Shown here one piece after another: positions 1 to 6,462 of a stretch of 24,879 bases of DNA (positions are counted from its first letter, which is position 1; each line of letters begins with the position of its first letter). The notes under the pieces were generated by a model. The model was given only the letters and a program-made list of their open reading frames with translations, searched no databases and had not been told where the DNA came from. The DNA is from a virus, in IMG/VR virus record IMGVR_UViG_3300044591_000350, positions 1-24,879 of that record. The stretch is one strand, 5' to 3'. A program made the translations under genes and the position numbers.

Positions 1-33
1 CGCAAGCTCCGCGGGAATGTCGGCAGCCTTCAT
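1..33 (-). CDS. Start of a further tail-tip gene, cut by the window edge
   Basis: Eleven codons (MKAADIPAELA) remain, from an ATG that overlaps the TGA of the preceding tail gene in an ATGA arrangement, the same coupling used by several upstream genes. The rest lies outside the window. In lambda-like order a peptidase-type tail-tip assembly protein or the tip/host-specificity protein would be expected here, but eleven residues cannot decide that. No Shine-Dalgarno sequence is visible, which fits translational coupling. Confidence 0.6.
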   Translation of the reverse strand, partial: MKAADIPAELA

Positions 34-668
34 TCGTATTCGGTTGGCCCCGTCTTGTCGCCTCCGTTCCAGTTCGTTTGCTGCGTCTGGTTCGGGTTGC
101 CCCAGTAAATGGCCTTCTCTTGGATCGCGGTCACGAACTCTAGCCCGAGGTCGCCGGGGAAAAGCGCGGTCTGCTCCTCGTGCGTGTAGCGCACTTCGCG
201 CGGGCGCTTGAAATCAACGAGCCGGTTCTCGGCCGTCATCGTGATGTCCGCGGACTGGCCGTCGTCCGAGATCTGCATCACGTCCATCCGCCCTTGGAAG
301 ACGGTCACCGGCGACGAGATCAGCGTTCCGGCGGTCGGTGAGAGCGCGCCGAAGAGCACCGTGCAATCGCGGCCTTGGTAATCCTCCGTCAGCGCAAGCG
401 CGATGTTCGCGGTAGGCACGCCCGAGAGCCGCATCGAGATGCCGCGGGCCGCGAGGTCGGTCGTCTCCTCAATCGGCGAGATGCTGCCGAAGGTGCCGAT
501 GCCGAGATAAGGCACGCCGGCGTAAGTCAGCGTGCCGTAGCCGGTCCAGAGGCGGGTGTAAGCGGAAGGGAAACTAAGCGAGACGAGGATGACTGGCGCC
601 AGCTGCACCGTCGTCACCTCCGTCACCATATCGGCCGAGAGCGTGCGGCCTGCGGTTGTGATGCTCAT
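30..668 (-). CDS. Minor tail / tail-tip protein (212 aa)
   Basis: This 212-residue protein is predicted to be a structural component of the distal tail or tail tip. It has no signal peptide or membrane segment. It is rich in beta-type segments and has the pattern IEETTDLAARGISMRLSG (about residues 65-84), then VFQGRMDVMQISDDGQSA, then a PGDLGLEFVTAIQEKAIYWG stretch. This layout is familiar from conserved siphophage minor tail proteins coded just downstream of the tape measure gene. Its ATG overlaps the TGA of the preceding gene by four bases, and its own TGA overlaps the next ATG, so it sits in a coupled chain. A GGAGGA stretch lies upstream of the ATG but farther than usual. The family call comes from pattern and position; no catalytic residues are recognised. 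A baseplate-hub-like role is inference. Confidence 0.6.
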   Translation of the reverse strand: MSITTAGRTLSADMVTEVTTVQLAPVILVSLSFPSAYTRLWTGYGTLTYAGVPYLGIGTFGSISPIEETTDLAARGISMRLSGVPTANIALALTEDYQGRDCTVLFGALSPTAGTLISSPVTVFQGRMDVMQISDDGQSADITMTAENRLVDFKRPREVRYTHEEQTALFPGDLGLEFVTAIQEKAIYWGNPNQTQQTNWNGGDKTGPTEYE

Positions 669-1246
669 TGCGCGACGTCCTCCGCGATGGAGAAGGTGAT
701 GCCGTAGATGCTCGCTAACTCAATCGACCACTCGGTGCGAGACTCGGCCAGCCGGAAGACGCCCTTGGCGCTGGAGTAGGTGATCGAGGTGCCGCCGGTG
801 TAGCTTGAGCGCAGGACCGGGAATAGGTCGACGCTGCTCGAGGAGTTGACCTGGACGACCTTGTAAAGCGAGGTCGAGATCTGAAGCCAGTCTCCGACCG
901 CGAAGGTGCCGGTCGCGCCGGAGATGCCGAGCGTCGAGGTATTGGCGGTCGCGCTGCTGACGGTCAGCGTGCCGGTCACGTTGCCCCGCGGCGCTGTGTT
1001 CGCGTAGTCTTGGAAGTAAAACGTGCCGCGCTGCGCTGCCAGCAAGAATCCGATCACCTCCTCGGCCGCGGCGCGCGTCATCGGCGGGCACTCGACCGAG
1101 CCCATCCACGCCTGCCCCGGCCAATTGTATTGCTGCGTCTGGAACGTGAACGGCGAGACGTTGCGCGAGGTCGCGCTCATCCCCGACAGCGTCAGCTTCG
1201 AGATGCGGAACGGCGACGGCGGCGTGAGTGGGTAGGAAATTGCCAT
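665..1246 (-). CDS. Minor tail protein downstream of tape measure (193 aa)
   Basis: This 193-residue protein probably belongs to the distal tail. It starts MAISYPLTPPSPFRISKL. It has a WPGQAWMGSVECPPMTRAAA region near residues 42-61, then LAAQRGTFYFQDYA, which resembles small siphophage minor tail proteins encoded immediately after the tape measure gene. The middle (about residues 90-165) is Ser/Thr/Gly-rich with alternating hydrophobics, suggesting a beta-sandwich domain. The C-terminus ends FRLAESRTEWSIELASIYG. The ATG lies three bases after the TAA of the tape measure gene and the TGA overlaps the next ATG. No enzyme motif is seen. Lambda gpM- or gpL-like placement is inferred from position. 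Confidence 0.6.
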   Translation of the reverse strand: MAISYPLTPPSPFRISKLTLSGMSATSRNVSPFTFQTQQYNWPGQAWMGSVECPPMTRAAAEEVIGFLLAAQRGTFYFQDYANTAPRGNVTGTLTVSSATANTSTLGISGATGTFAVGDWLQISTSLYKVVQVNSSSSVDLFPVLRSSYTGGTSITYSSAKGVFRLAESRTEWSIELASIYGITFSIAEDVAQ

Positions 1247-1249
1247 AGC

Positions 1250-2599
1250 TTAGGCGAACGCTGCGCGATAAGCGCCACCGCGGCGCACCATATCAGGGAT
1301 CTCGGCCTTGAGGCGCTTCCGCTCGGTCTCAAGGATCGGAACCAGCTCGGCGCGGGTGACGCCGGCGGCGATGTGGTAGTTGATCGTCACGCCAGTTGAT
1401 CCGCCTCCGCTCGAGCCAAGGCGATTGTTCGGCACGATGCTGCCGGACGAAGCCGGCATAAAGAGCTCCGGCCCCTTTTCGCCGACGAGGTACGGCGTGC
1501 CTCCGGTGACGGGTCCGCCAGATGCGCGGCCGGTGAAGAGATCCGCGAAGAAGTTCCCTAGGCCGCTCGCCATCGGCTTGGTAACTTGCTCGCGGAAGAT
1601 CAGCCGCAGCAGATCCTGGCCGAGTGCGCGGAGCACCTCGCGCAGCTTGGTGCCAGAAATGATCGCGTCCTCAAATGACTGGGAAATGGTTGCTCCGAAC
1701 TCCATTCCAAAAGAGCGGCGCTCCTTCTCTAGTGCGACGATCTTCTCGATCACGTCCTTGAGCTTATTCTCTGCATCGGTCTCGAGCTTCAGAACCTCGA
1801 CTCCGTTGCCCTTCAGCGAATTGATGAATCGAACCAGCGAAGCCTGGTCCCGGTAGAGAAGATTAAGCTCTTGCTCGGTTGTCAGCGCCTTTTTTCCGAC
1901 TCCCTCCAGTTCTCGCTCCGCTTGTCGACGGGTGTCTCGCGCAGCATCGAGCTTCTCGTTCGCCTGCTCCTCTGCTTTAGCTATCTGTTTCAGCAGCTGC
2001 TCGCGCTGCGCCAGAATTGCGAGCGCGTCCTTTTGCAGTCGGAAGCCTTTTTCCGGCTCACGCTCAAAAGCTTTTACCGCCTCCTCAAACCCCTTGGCAG
2101 CATCTTGCAGGAGCGTGTCCGCGAGCTCCTGCTCGGTCATATTCATCCGCGACATCTCGACTTGGAGCCTCCGCGTCTCCTCGGTGATCGACTCAATCTC
2201 CTTCTTGGATCGCTCGAACTTGAACTGGCGAATGATGTCTCCGGTCGCCTTGACTTTGCCGGGGTCGAAGACGCTTCCGATATTGATTCCGACTTGAGCC
2301 AGCGCGATCGGTATCTTGGTCAGGAAATTCAGGATGCCCTCGACGGCCTGCTCCATTCTGATGGCGCTTGCGATCTGCTCGTCGTCGAAGCCCATCTCCT
2401 CGCCCGCCATAGCGACTTTATCCAGTCGCTGCTTCATCATATTCAGCGTGCCGAGGACAGCCTCGCCGCCAAACGCGAGCTTCGTGATCTTCGCGATGCC
2501 CTTCGTCTGGTTCTCCAGCCGAGTCAGCGAATTTTGCACCGAGGCGAACGCAGCCCGCGTCGCGTCGACGGCCCTTAGCGTGAATGTTGCGCTAGCCAT
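1250..2599 (-). CDS. Tail tape measure protein (short, 449 aa)
   Basis: Tape measure proteins span the tail lumen during assembly and set tail length. The call rests on three points. A long, charged, mostly helical or coiled-coil middle covers about residues 120-310. A short hydrophobic segment lies at about 95-112. The C-terminal Gly-rich signature GGPVTGGTPYLVGEKGPELF (about residues 359-378) is typical of lambda gpH-type proteins. The ATG overlaps the end of the frameshifted chaperone frame (TAG at 2594-2592). At 449 residues it is about half the length of lambda gpH (853), so a short tail of roughly 65-70 nm is predicted from the usual 1.5 angstrom per residue. An alternative identity is unlikely given the G/GT chaperone directly upstream. 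Confidence 0.88.
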   Translation of the reverse strand: MASATFTLRAVDATRAAFASVQNSLTRLENQTKGIAKITKLAFGGEAVLGTLNMMKQRLDKVAMAGEEMGFDDEQIASAIRMEQAVEGILNFLTKIPIALAQVGINIGSVFDPGKVKATGDIIRQFKFERSKKEIESITEETRRLQVEMSRMNMTEQELADTLLQDAAKGFEEAVKAFEREPEKGFRLQKDALAILAQREQLLKQIAKAEEQANEKLDAARDTRRQAERELEGVGKKALTTEQELNLLYRDQASLVRFINSLKGNGVEVLKLETDAENKLKDVIEKIVALEKERRSFGMEFGATISQSFEDAIISGTKLREVLRALGQDLLRLIFREQVTKPMASGLGNFFADLFTGRASGGPVTGGTPYLVGEKGPELFMPASSGSIVPNNRLGSSGGGSTGVTINYHIAAGVTRAELVPILETERKRLKAEIPDMVRRGGAYRAAFA

Positions 2600-3073
2600 T
2601 GCGGTGTTGGGTTCGCTGCTGGTGGTTTAGGTAGGCGATCCAGCCATTCATCTCGTGGGCTGGCATCTGGAGGACTTCGTGAGCGAACTTGCCGAGACGA
2701 TCCGCGAGCGCGTAGACGGCGAGGAGGTCGGCACCAGCCTCGCCGCCGGCTAGTTTTTTAGCTCTTCAGCCTTCGGCGCATCGTCGGCCAGGATAGCGTT
2801 CGCCACTCGCGCGAGGACGTTGGAGTCCGCGCGATTGAGCAGCGTCGCTTTATCCTCGATGGTGAAGAGCTTCTTCCCGTCCTCGCTCGTCGCCTTCATC
2901 AGAAGGATGTCGACGAGGAGCTCCATATCACTCTCGCGGCTCTTCTTGTAGAGGCGCGCCTTCTCGGCCAGCGTGACGGGAGTGGCGTGGATCGTCAGCT
3001 TCCACTCGGGCACCTCAATCTTCTTGGTGCCGAGGGAGGCGAAGTGTTCGCGAACTAGGTCGATTGCTTCCAT
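2592..3073 (-). CDS. Tail assembly chaperone fusion (GT) made by -1 frameshift
   Basis: This is the 160-residue read-through of the G-like chaperone. The first 107 codons run in frame 0 to AAC at 2755-2753. After a one-base backward slip the next codon is CTA at 2753-2751 and 53 further residues follow (LAGGEAGADLLAVYALADRL at the junction, then MPAHEMNGWIAYLN) to TAG at 2594-2592. The T-like extension has no good start of its own, spans exactly to the tape measure start, and its MPAHEMNGWIAYL segment resembles the T domain of tailed-phage chaperones. In lambda the GT fusion binds the tape measure and recruits tube subunits; the same role is inferred here. Frameshift efficiency cannot be read from sequence. 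Confidence 0.85.
2750..3073 (-). CDS. Tail assembly chaperone, G-like (107 aa)
   Basis: This small, soluble, mainly helical protein is coded between the tail tube and tape measure genes, the invariant place for the G-type tail assembly chaperone of siphophages. Assembly chaperones coat the tape measure before tube polymerisation and are absent from virions. The N-terminal half carries a beta-type stretch (IEVPEWKLTIHATPVTLAEKA) and the rest is helical, ending DDAPKAEELKN. The ATG is preceded by a strong GAGGTGAAGG Shine-Dalgarno sequence, one of the clearest in the window, matching the need for high expression. Part of translation is predicted to slip into the -1 frame at 2759-2753. The function comes from position, length and the frameshift; sequence similarity to lambda gpG is not obvious by eye. 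Confidence 0.8.
   Translation of the reverse strand: MEAIDLVREHFASLGTKKIEVPEWKLTIHATPVTLAEKARLYKKSRESDMELLVDILLMKATSEDGKKLFTIEDKATLLNRADSNVLARVANAILADDAPKAEELKN
2753..2759 (-). promoter_or_regulatory. Programmed -1 frameshift slippery heptamer A_AAA_AAC
   Basis: On the minus strand the G-like gene ends GAG CTA AAA AAC TAG. The heptamer A AAA AAC is in the correct frame for a classical X_XXY_YYZ site, placed immediately before the frame-0 TAG. A GC-rich stretch follows in which short stems such as CGGCG with TGCCG can be drawn; whether these stimulate slipping is inference. The -1 frame stays open for 53 codons and stops within the start region of the tape measure gene. Confidence 0.88.
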
Positions 3074-3081
3074 CCTTCACC

Positions 3082-3468
3082 TCAGACCGTCAAAGTGGAC
3101 AGCGCGCCGTTGCCCTCGATGCTGATCGAGCCCTCGACCATCCCGTCGAACGCGGCGCTGATGTCGAACTTCGTCACGATGCCGCTTCCGGTGTAGTAGG
3201 TGGACGTCGACGCGATGCCCTCGGGATAGAGGTTCACGGTCACGGTCGAGCCGATGGTCAGAGCGATCTGGCCGGCATCGGTCTCGTCCCAGTAGAGGTC
3301 GCCGTTGACGCTCCAGGTCTTCAGCGTGGCCTTCCGCGTGCGGTAGGTGTCGCCGATGACCGAGTCCTCGACGACGTCGGAGGAGTGAGCCAAGGAGTAG
3401 TTGCGGAGCTCGCCGATGGTGGTCGACGAGATTTTGACGGTGCCTTCGCGGCCTAAGTGGTTCGCCAT
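3082..3468 (-). CDS. Major tail (tube) protein, gpV-like N-domain (128 aa)
   Basis: The tail tube subunit forms the hollow tube through which DNA passes. The sequence opens MANHLGREGTVKISSTTIGE, then has LRNYSLAHSSDVVEDSVIGD and later WSVNGDLYWDETDAGQIAL and FDISAAFDGMVEGSISIEGN. This beta-rich layout with an N-terminal 'G.V.....IGE...' strand is typical of the lambda gpV / TP901-1 tube fold. It is 128 residues, so it lacks the C-terminal Ig-like domain found in lambda gpV (246 residues). It lies one base after the tail terminator gene and eight bases before the chaperone gene, the usual order. No Shine-Dalgarno sequence is clear at its ATG. Confidence 0.82.
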   Translation of the reverse strand: MANHLGREGTVKISSTTIGELRNYSLAHSSDVVEDSVIGDTYRTRKATLKTWSVNGDLYWDETDAGQIALTIGSTVTVNLYPEGIASTSTYYTGSGIVTKFDISAAFDGMVEGSISIEGNGALSTLTV

Positions 3469-3469
3469 T

Positions 3470-3907
3470 TTAGTCGGTGGTTAAATAGATGCAGGAGAAG
3501 GTATGACGAGCGACGCCCCAGCGACGCTCTTCGTCAGGCTCGATCACATAATCCACGCTTGTCAGAAGGAGGTCGTCGCAGACGCCGCCCAGGGTCACGT
3601 CAGCCAGCACCGCGGCCTCGACCGCGGCCGAGCCCGTGTCGAAGAGGTCGTCGATGATCGTCGTGGAGCCGGCCACCTCCGCGGTAAAATACTCAACCAT
3701 CACTTGCAGCGTCCGGTACTGCGTCCGATTTGACGGCGCCAGCGTGCGGACCTCGACTTGCTCGTTGACCGCATAGACGGCGGCGGACGGGAAGCTCGTC
3801 GAGGCAAGCGTGTTGTTCCGGCCCTTGAGGAGATTCGCCGTGGGCACGACGCCGGCCTGCGTCAGCTTGAGCCCGATAGCGTTGCGGATATTGGTGCGGG
3901 TGCTCAT
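3470..3907 (-). CDS. Tail terminator-like protein, gpU position (145 aa)
   Basis: Tail terminators form the hexameric ring that stops tube growth and joins tail to head. This 145-residue protein begins MSTRTNIRNAIGLKLTQAGV, then has ANLLKGRNNTLASTSFPSAA, and ends RRWGVARHTFSCIYLTTD. The helix at the N-terminus followed by strands (QYRTLQVMVEYFTAEV) and a final beta strand is the alpha-beta pattern expected for gpU-like proteins. Its place directly before the tube gene supports the call. The ATG overlaps the TGA of the upstream gene by four bases, and GGAGA lies further upstream. A neck or tail completion role is the alternative. Confidence 0.6.
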   Translation of the reverse strand: MSTRTNIRNAIGLKLTQAGVVPTANLLKGRNNTLASTSFPSAAVYAVNEQVEVRTLAPSNRTQYRTLQVMVEYFTAEVAGSTTIIDDLFDTGSAAVEAAVLADVTLGGVCDDLLLTSVDYVIEPDEERRWGVARHTFSCIYLTTD

Positions 3908-4794
3908 CGTGGCATATTCTCCTGCACGACGCCGGCACCGCTGATGCGCGCGAATCCAAGGTTGACGGCGCGGTTGGCGAGGATGGCGTCGACTTTCTTG
4001 AGAGTAATCTTCGCGCGGAACTCCAGCGCATCATTTACGTAGCGATCAGGGTTTGGCACCTTGATGTTGGTCGCAGTGCCAGTCAGAAACGGTTTATCGC
4101 TGGTGAAATTGTGCGACTCGACGCCAGCCCGCGCCGCGTGACGACGCACCCAAGCTGGCACGCGCTGGCCGGTTGCCATAGCGGCCGCTGCAAATCCAGC
4201 CTTGGCCCAGCCAACCTTTGACTGAACCGAGTTGAGATAGCGGTCGGCGGATGCATCACTGATCCACATCTGACTTTGCACCTGCCAGCGGCCAATCGGA
4301 TTCCGGTCAACGTAGCCGATGCGTCCGTAGCGGTCTCGGTACTTCAGATGGAAGTTCCGCATCGTCGATACCGATGCGTTCTGCTGCCAGTATTTCCAGT
4401 AGATGCGAATCGTCTTGGACGTCTCCCAACCCAGACGGACGTTGACCGTTTCGGTCCGCGCTCTCTTGGGCGGAGTTACCTTTGAACTTCCGATCCTCTG
4501 GAAGATGCCGAGCGTCGTAATCTGCTTTTTGATTTTCCGCGTCCTTCCGCCGAAGAGATCCGATTTGATCGCGTATTCGCCCTGCTCCTTTGCAGCCGTA
4601 GTGAGGCCGGACTTGACCGGCTTTTTGCTCTTCCGGTGCTCGTGCTGTCCGGTCGGCGGCAGAATCATCATTATCGACCGTGCCACGTTTCCGCCCTCCT
4701 GCTTGATGACCTTGCCTAGATCGACGCGCGCCGACTGCGCCAGCCGCTCAAGCGCCAGGTCGAGCTTCCCAGAGTTTAGGGTGATGTCGATCAT
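3904..4794 (-). CDS. Tail completion / minor tail protein, gpZ or HK97 gp10-like (296 aa)
   Basis: Proteins here complete the head-proximal end of the tail. The N-terminus (ITLNSGKLDLALERLAQSAR, then LGKVIKQEGGNVARSIMMIL) is a helix pattern like HK97 gp10 / gpZ-type proteins. The middle (about residues 45-150) is very basic, with Lys/Arg clusters such as EHRKSKKPVKSG and GRTRKIKKQI, and looks like an insertion, since the protein is longer than lambda gpZ (192). The region FLTGTATNIKVPNPDRYVND near residue 240 and the helical C-terminus complete it. The start has a good AAGGTGAT Shine-Dalgarno sequence and a four-base ATGA overlap with the upstream gene. The positional argument is stronger than the sequence one. 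Confidence 0.55.
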   Translation of the reverse strand: MIDITLNSGKLDLALERLAQSARVDLGKVIKQEGGNVARSIMMILPPTGQHEHRKSKKPVKSGLTTAAKEQGEYAIKSDLFGGRTRKIKKQITTLGIFQRIGSSKVTPPKRARTETVNVRLGWETSKTIRIYWKYWQQNASVSTMRNFHLKYRDRYGRIGYVDRNPIGRWQVQSQMWISDASADRYLNSVQSKVGWAKAGFAAAAMATGQRVPAWVRRHAARAGVESHNFTSDKPFLTGTATNIKVPNPDRYVNDALEFRAKITLKKVDAILANRAVNLGFARISGAGVVQENMPR

Positions 4795-5111
4795 ATCACC
4801 TTAGCGACGTCGATCTCGCAGCCCGCGCCCTCCGCGTCGAACCGCACCTGCTCCACGAAGTAGGTTGTGCCGGCCCGCACCAGCGTCTGGCTCTGCGCCG
4901 GCGTGCCCGTGACCGATGAGGTCGTGAAGAACACGGTGAACTTCACGTCGTCCCGGCGCTGGTCCTCGAACTCGTCAAAAAGGTTCCGGCTCGAAGACCA
5001 GACGCCGGTGATGGTGCTGCCGAGGTAAGAGAACGTGATGCCGGCTTGCTCCAAGATGGCGCCCTGATCGAGCGCCAGCTGCACGGGATCGAAGTCGCGG
5101 ACTGCGGCCAT
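4791..5111 (-). CDS. Head-tail attachment protein, gpFII position (106 aa)
   Basis: The ATG at 5111 is chosen because the protein then begins MAAVRDFDPVQLALDQGAIL and sits two bases after the TAA of the glycosyltransferase gene; a longer in-frame start would overlap that gene by about 110 bases. The remaining 106 residues are beta-rich (GITFSYLGSTITGVWSSSRN, VKFTVFFTTSS, LVRAGTTYFVEQVRFDAEGA), close in length to lambda gpFII (117). In lambda-like order this small head-tail joining protein follows the capsid genes. It is here separated from the capsid gene by the HNH and glycosylation genes, indicating that those were inserted into an ancestral capsid-to-connector junction. No Shine-Dalgarno sequence is evident. 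Confidence 0.6.
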   Translation of the reverse strand: MAAVRDFDPVQLALDQGAILEQAGITFSYLGSTITGVWSSSRNLFDEFEDQRRDDVKFTVFFTTSSVTGTPAQSQTLVRAGTTYFVEQVRFDAEGAGCEIDVAKVI

Positions 5112-5113
5112 AC

Positions 5114-5827
5114 TTAATCGCCAACTGTCACAACGCGCGAGGCCGGCGAGAAGGCGTCGTCCTGCGCGACGCCAGAGCTTACGTGCCAGAACTCCTTCCG
5201 CACGGCGCCGGCGATGATGCACGGGGATGAGTTGATGGTGAACATCTCCTCGGCGTCGCGGATGATCCGCGGCAAGTGCGCCGGGGACTTGGCCCGCAGG
5301 ATCATCGATTGCGGCACGCGCCAGGTCAGGAGCTTTGCCTCCTGCGCCTCGTCCGCGAGGAACACAATCGGCCGCTTGGCGACCCGCCGGCAGGCTTCCA
5401 TTAGCGCCCCGGCGTGGTGCTGCTTGCCCTGCGAGTAGCCGAACGGCGCCAGCAGGCAGATCTCGCGGCTGAAGCCGTAGTCCTGCAGCGGCGGCTGCTC
5501 ATCGATCAGGTCGAACTCCGGCCGCTGGTTCAGCTGGGCGAACTCGGGGAAAAGGCCGAAGACGAAGTCGCCCCAGGGTTTCCCGCTCGCGCGGTATTCA
5601 TCGTAGCGGTGCGGCCAGATCTCAAGCTCGAGCACGCGGCCGAAGCGCATCTTGTCGCGCTGCTTCGGATCCGAGGGCCGCACGTAGCTGACGCAGGAAA
5701 AGAGCCCCCAATACTGGGCGAAGCACTCGACGTAGACCGAATGACCTTGGCCGGCCAGATGCCGCGCAATCGGAAGGATGCGGATGATGTCGCCGAGGCG
5801 CTGGTGGTAGACGATGCAGATTCTCAC
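5114..5827 (-). CDS. GT9-like glycosyltransferase (heptosyltransferase-type fold, 237 aa)
   Basis: The N-terminus MRICIVYHQRLGDIIRILPI, followed by ARHLAGQGHSVYVECFAQYW, matches the first beta-alpha-beta unit of the heptosyltransferase-type GT-B family, including the characteristic 'GD....P' turn (G12, D13, P19). The C-terminal half has LLAPFGYSQGKQHHAG and later MFTINSSPCIIAGAVRKEFW, where GT9 enzymes bind the nucleotide sugar and show a conserved Ser/Pro loop. At 237 residues it is shorter than cellular GT9 enzymes (about 320-350). It starts with GTG in a GTGA overlap with the methyltransferase gene, so the two are coupled. The sugar and acceptor cannot be predicted. It could be an inactive remnant, but the frame is intact. 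Confidence 0.68.
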   Translation of the reverse strand: MRICIVYHQRLGDIIRILPIARHLAGQGHSVYVECFAQYWGLFSCVSYVRPSDPKQRDKMRFGRVLELEIWPHRYDEYRASGKPWGDFVFGLFPEFAQLNQRPEFDLIDEQPPLQDYGFSREICLLAPFGYSQGKQHHAGALMEACRRVAKRPIVFLADEAQEAKLLTWRVPQSMILRAKSPAHLPRIIRDAEEMFTINSSPCIIAGAVRKEFWHVSSGVAQDDAFSPASRVVTVGD

Positions 5828-6462
5828 GCCTTAAAGACCATCGTGAGAATGTTCGGCCAGTCACCATCATTCTTGCGGACCGCGTCCTCGGGCGAGCCGA
5901 TGAAGACCGGACGAAGCCCGTTGATCGCCATCGCGTTTGCTAGCGTTTCCGGCGTGAAGTGCCAGAGGTGCTCGCCTGGGCGCCGGTGCTTCCAGTTGTA
6001 GAACCATTCCGCGCCGAGCGCTGGGTGATACCACGGGACCGAGACGATCGCACCATCGGCCTCGAACCGCGGCAGCTGGTCAAAGTGCTCAAGCGAGTCG
6101 AAGAACGTCAGCACCGGCCAGCGTGTCCGCTGCCACTCGGGATCCACGCGCACGAACGACGGCGCGGGATATGGGGAAACGTCGTAGCCCCAGCAATGGA
6201 CCCAAGGACTGCGATCGTTGACCGCCCGCAGGAACGCGCCGGTTCCGTAGCCGATGTCGCAGACGATAAACGCCTCTGGAAAGAAGCGACGGAACAGCGC
6301 CGCGCGGATCTCGGAGAGCTCGCGCTCGGGGTACTTCTCGTACCGCGCGACGTAGGCGTGATCGTACTGCGCGCGGATCGTGCGGTCGCGGGACATCAAC
6401 GCATCCGTCGAGTTGTGGATGCGATACTCGTAGGTGAATTGACTGCTCACGGCGTGGTCCAT
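5824..6462 (-). CDS. SAM-dependent methyltransferase (class I, 212 aa)
   Basis: Motif I is clear: VCDIGYGTGAFL at about residues 67-78, the 'D.G.GTG' loop that binds S-adenosylmethionine. An acidic residue at the end of the second strand follows (WGYDVSPYP, D94), then TFFDSLEHFDQL near 119-130, like the 'D..EH' post-motif of small-molecule or sugar methyltransferases. A C-terminal stretch (HRRPGEHLWHFTPETLANAM) resembles the 'H...F....L' segment of Methyltransf_23-like enzymes. No DNA-target motif (NPPY or PCQ) is present, so DNA methylation is not favoured. Flanking glycosyltransferases suggest a sugar or glycan substrate (inference). The ATG at 6462 overlaps the upstream gene by 16 bases. 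A GTG at 6450 would give the GTGA overlap used by neighbours and is a real alternative start. Confidence 0.78.
   Translation of the reverse strand: MDHAVSSQFTYEYRIHNSTDALMSRDRTIRAQYDHAYVARYEKYPERELSEIRAALFRRFFPEAFIVCDIGYGTGAFLRAVNDRSPWVHCWGYDVSPYPAPSFVRVDPEWQRTRWPVLTFFDSLEHFDQLPRFEADGAIVSVPWYHPALGAEWFYNWKHRRPGEHLWHFTPETLANAMAINGLRPVFIGSPEDAVRKNDGDWPNILTMVFKA

Noticed and set aside
5824-6462. Methyltransferase as a DNA-modification enzyme
   Set aside because: It lacks NPPY/DPPY or cytosine-methylase catalytic motifs and a target-recognition region; the context favours sugar or small-molecule methylation.
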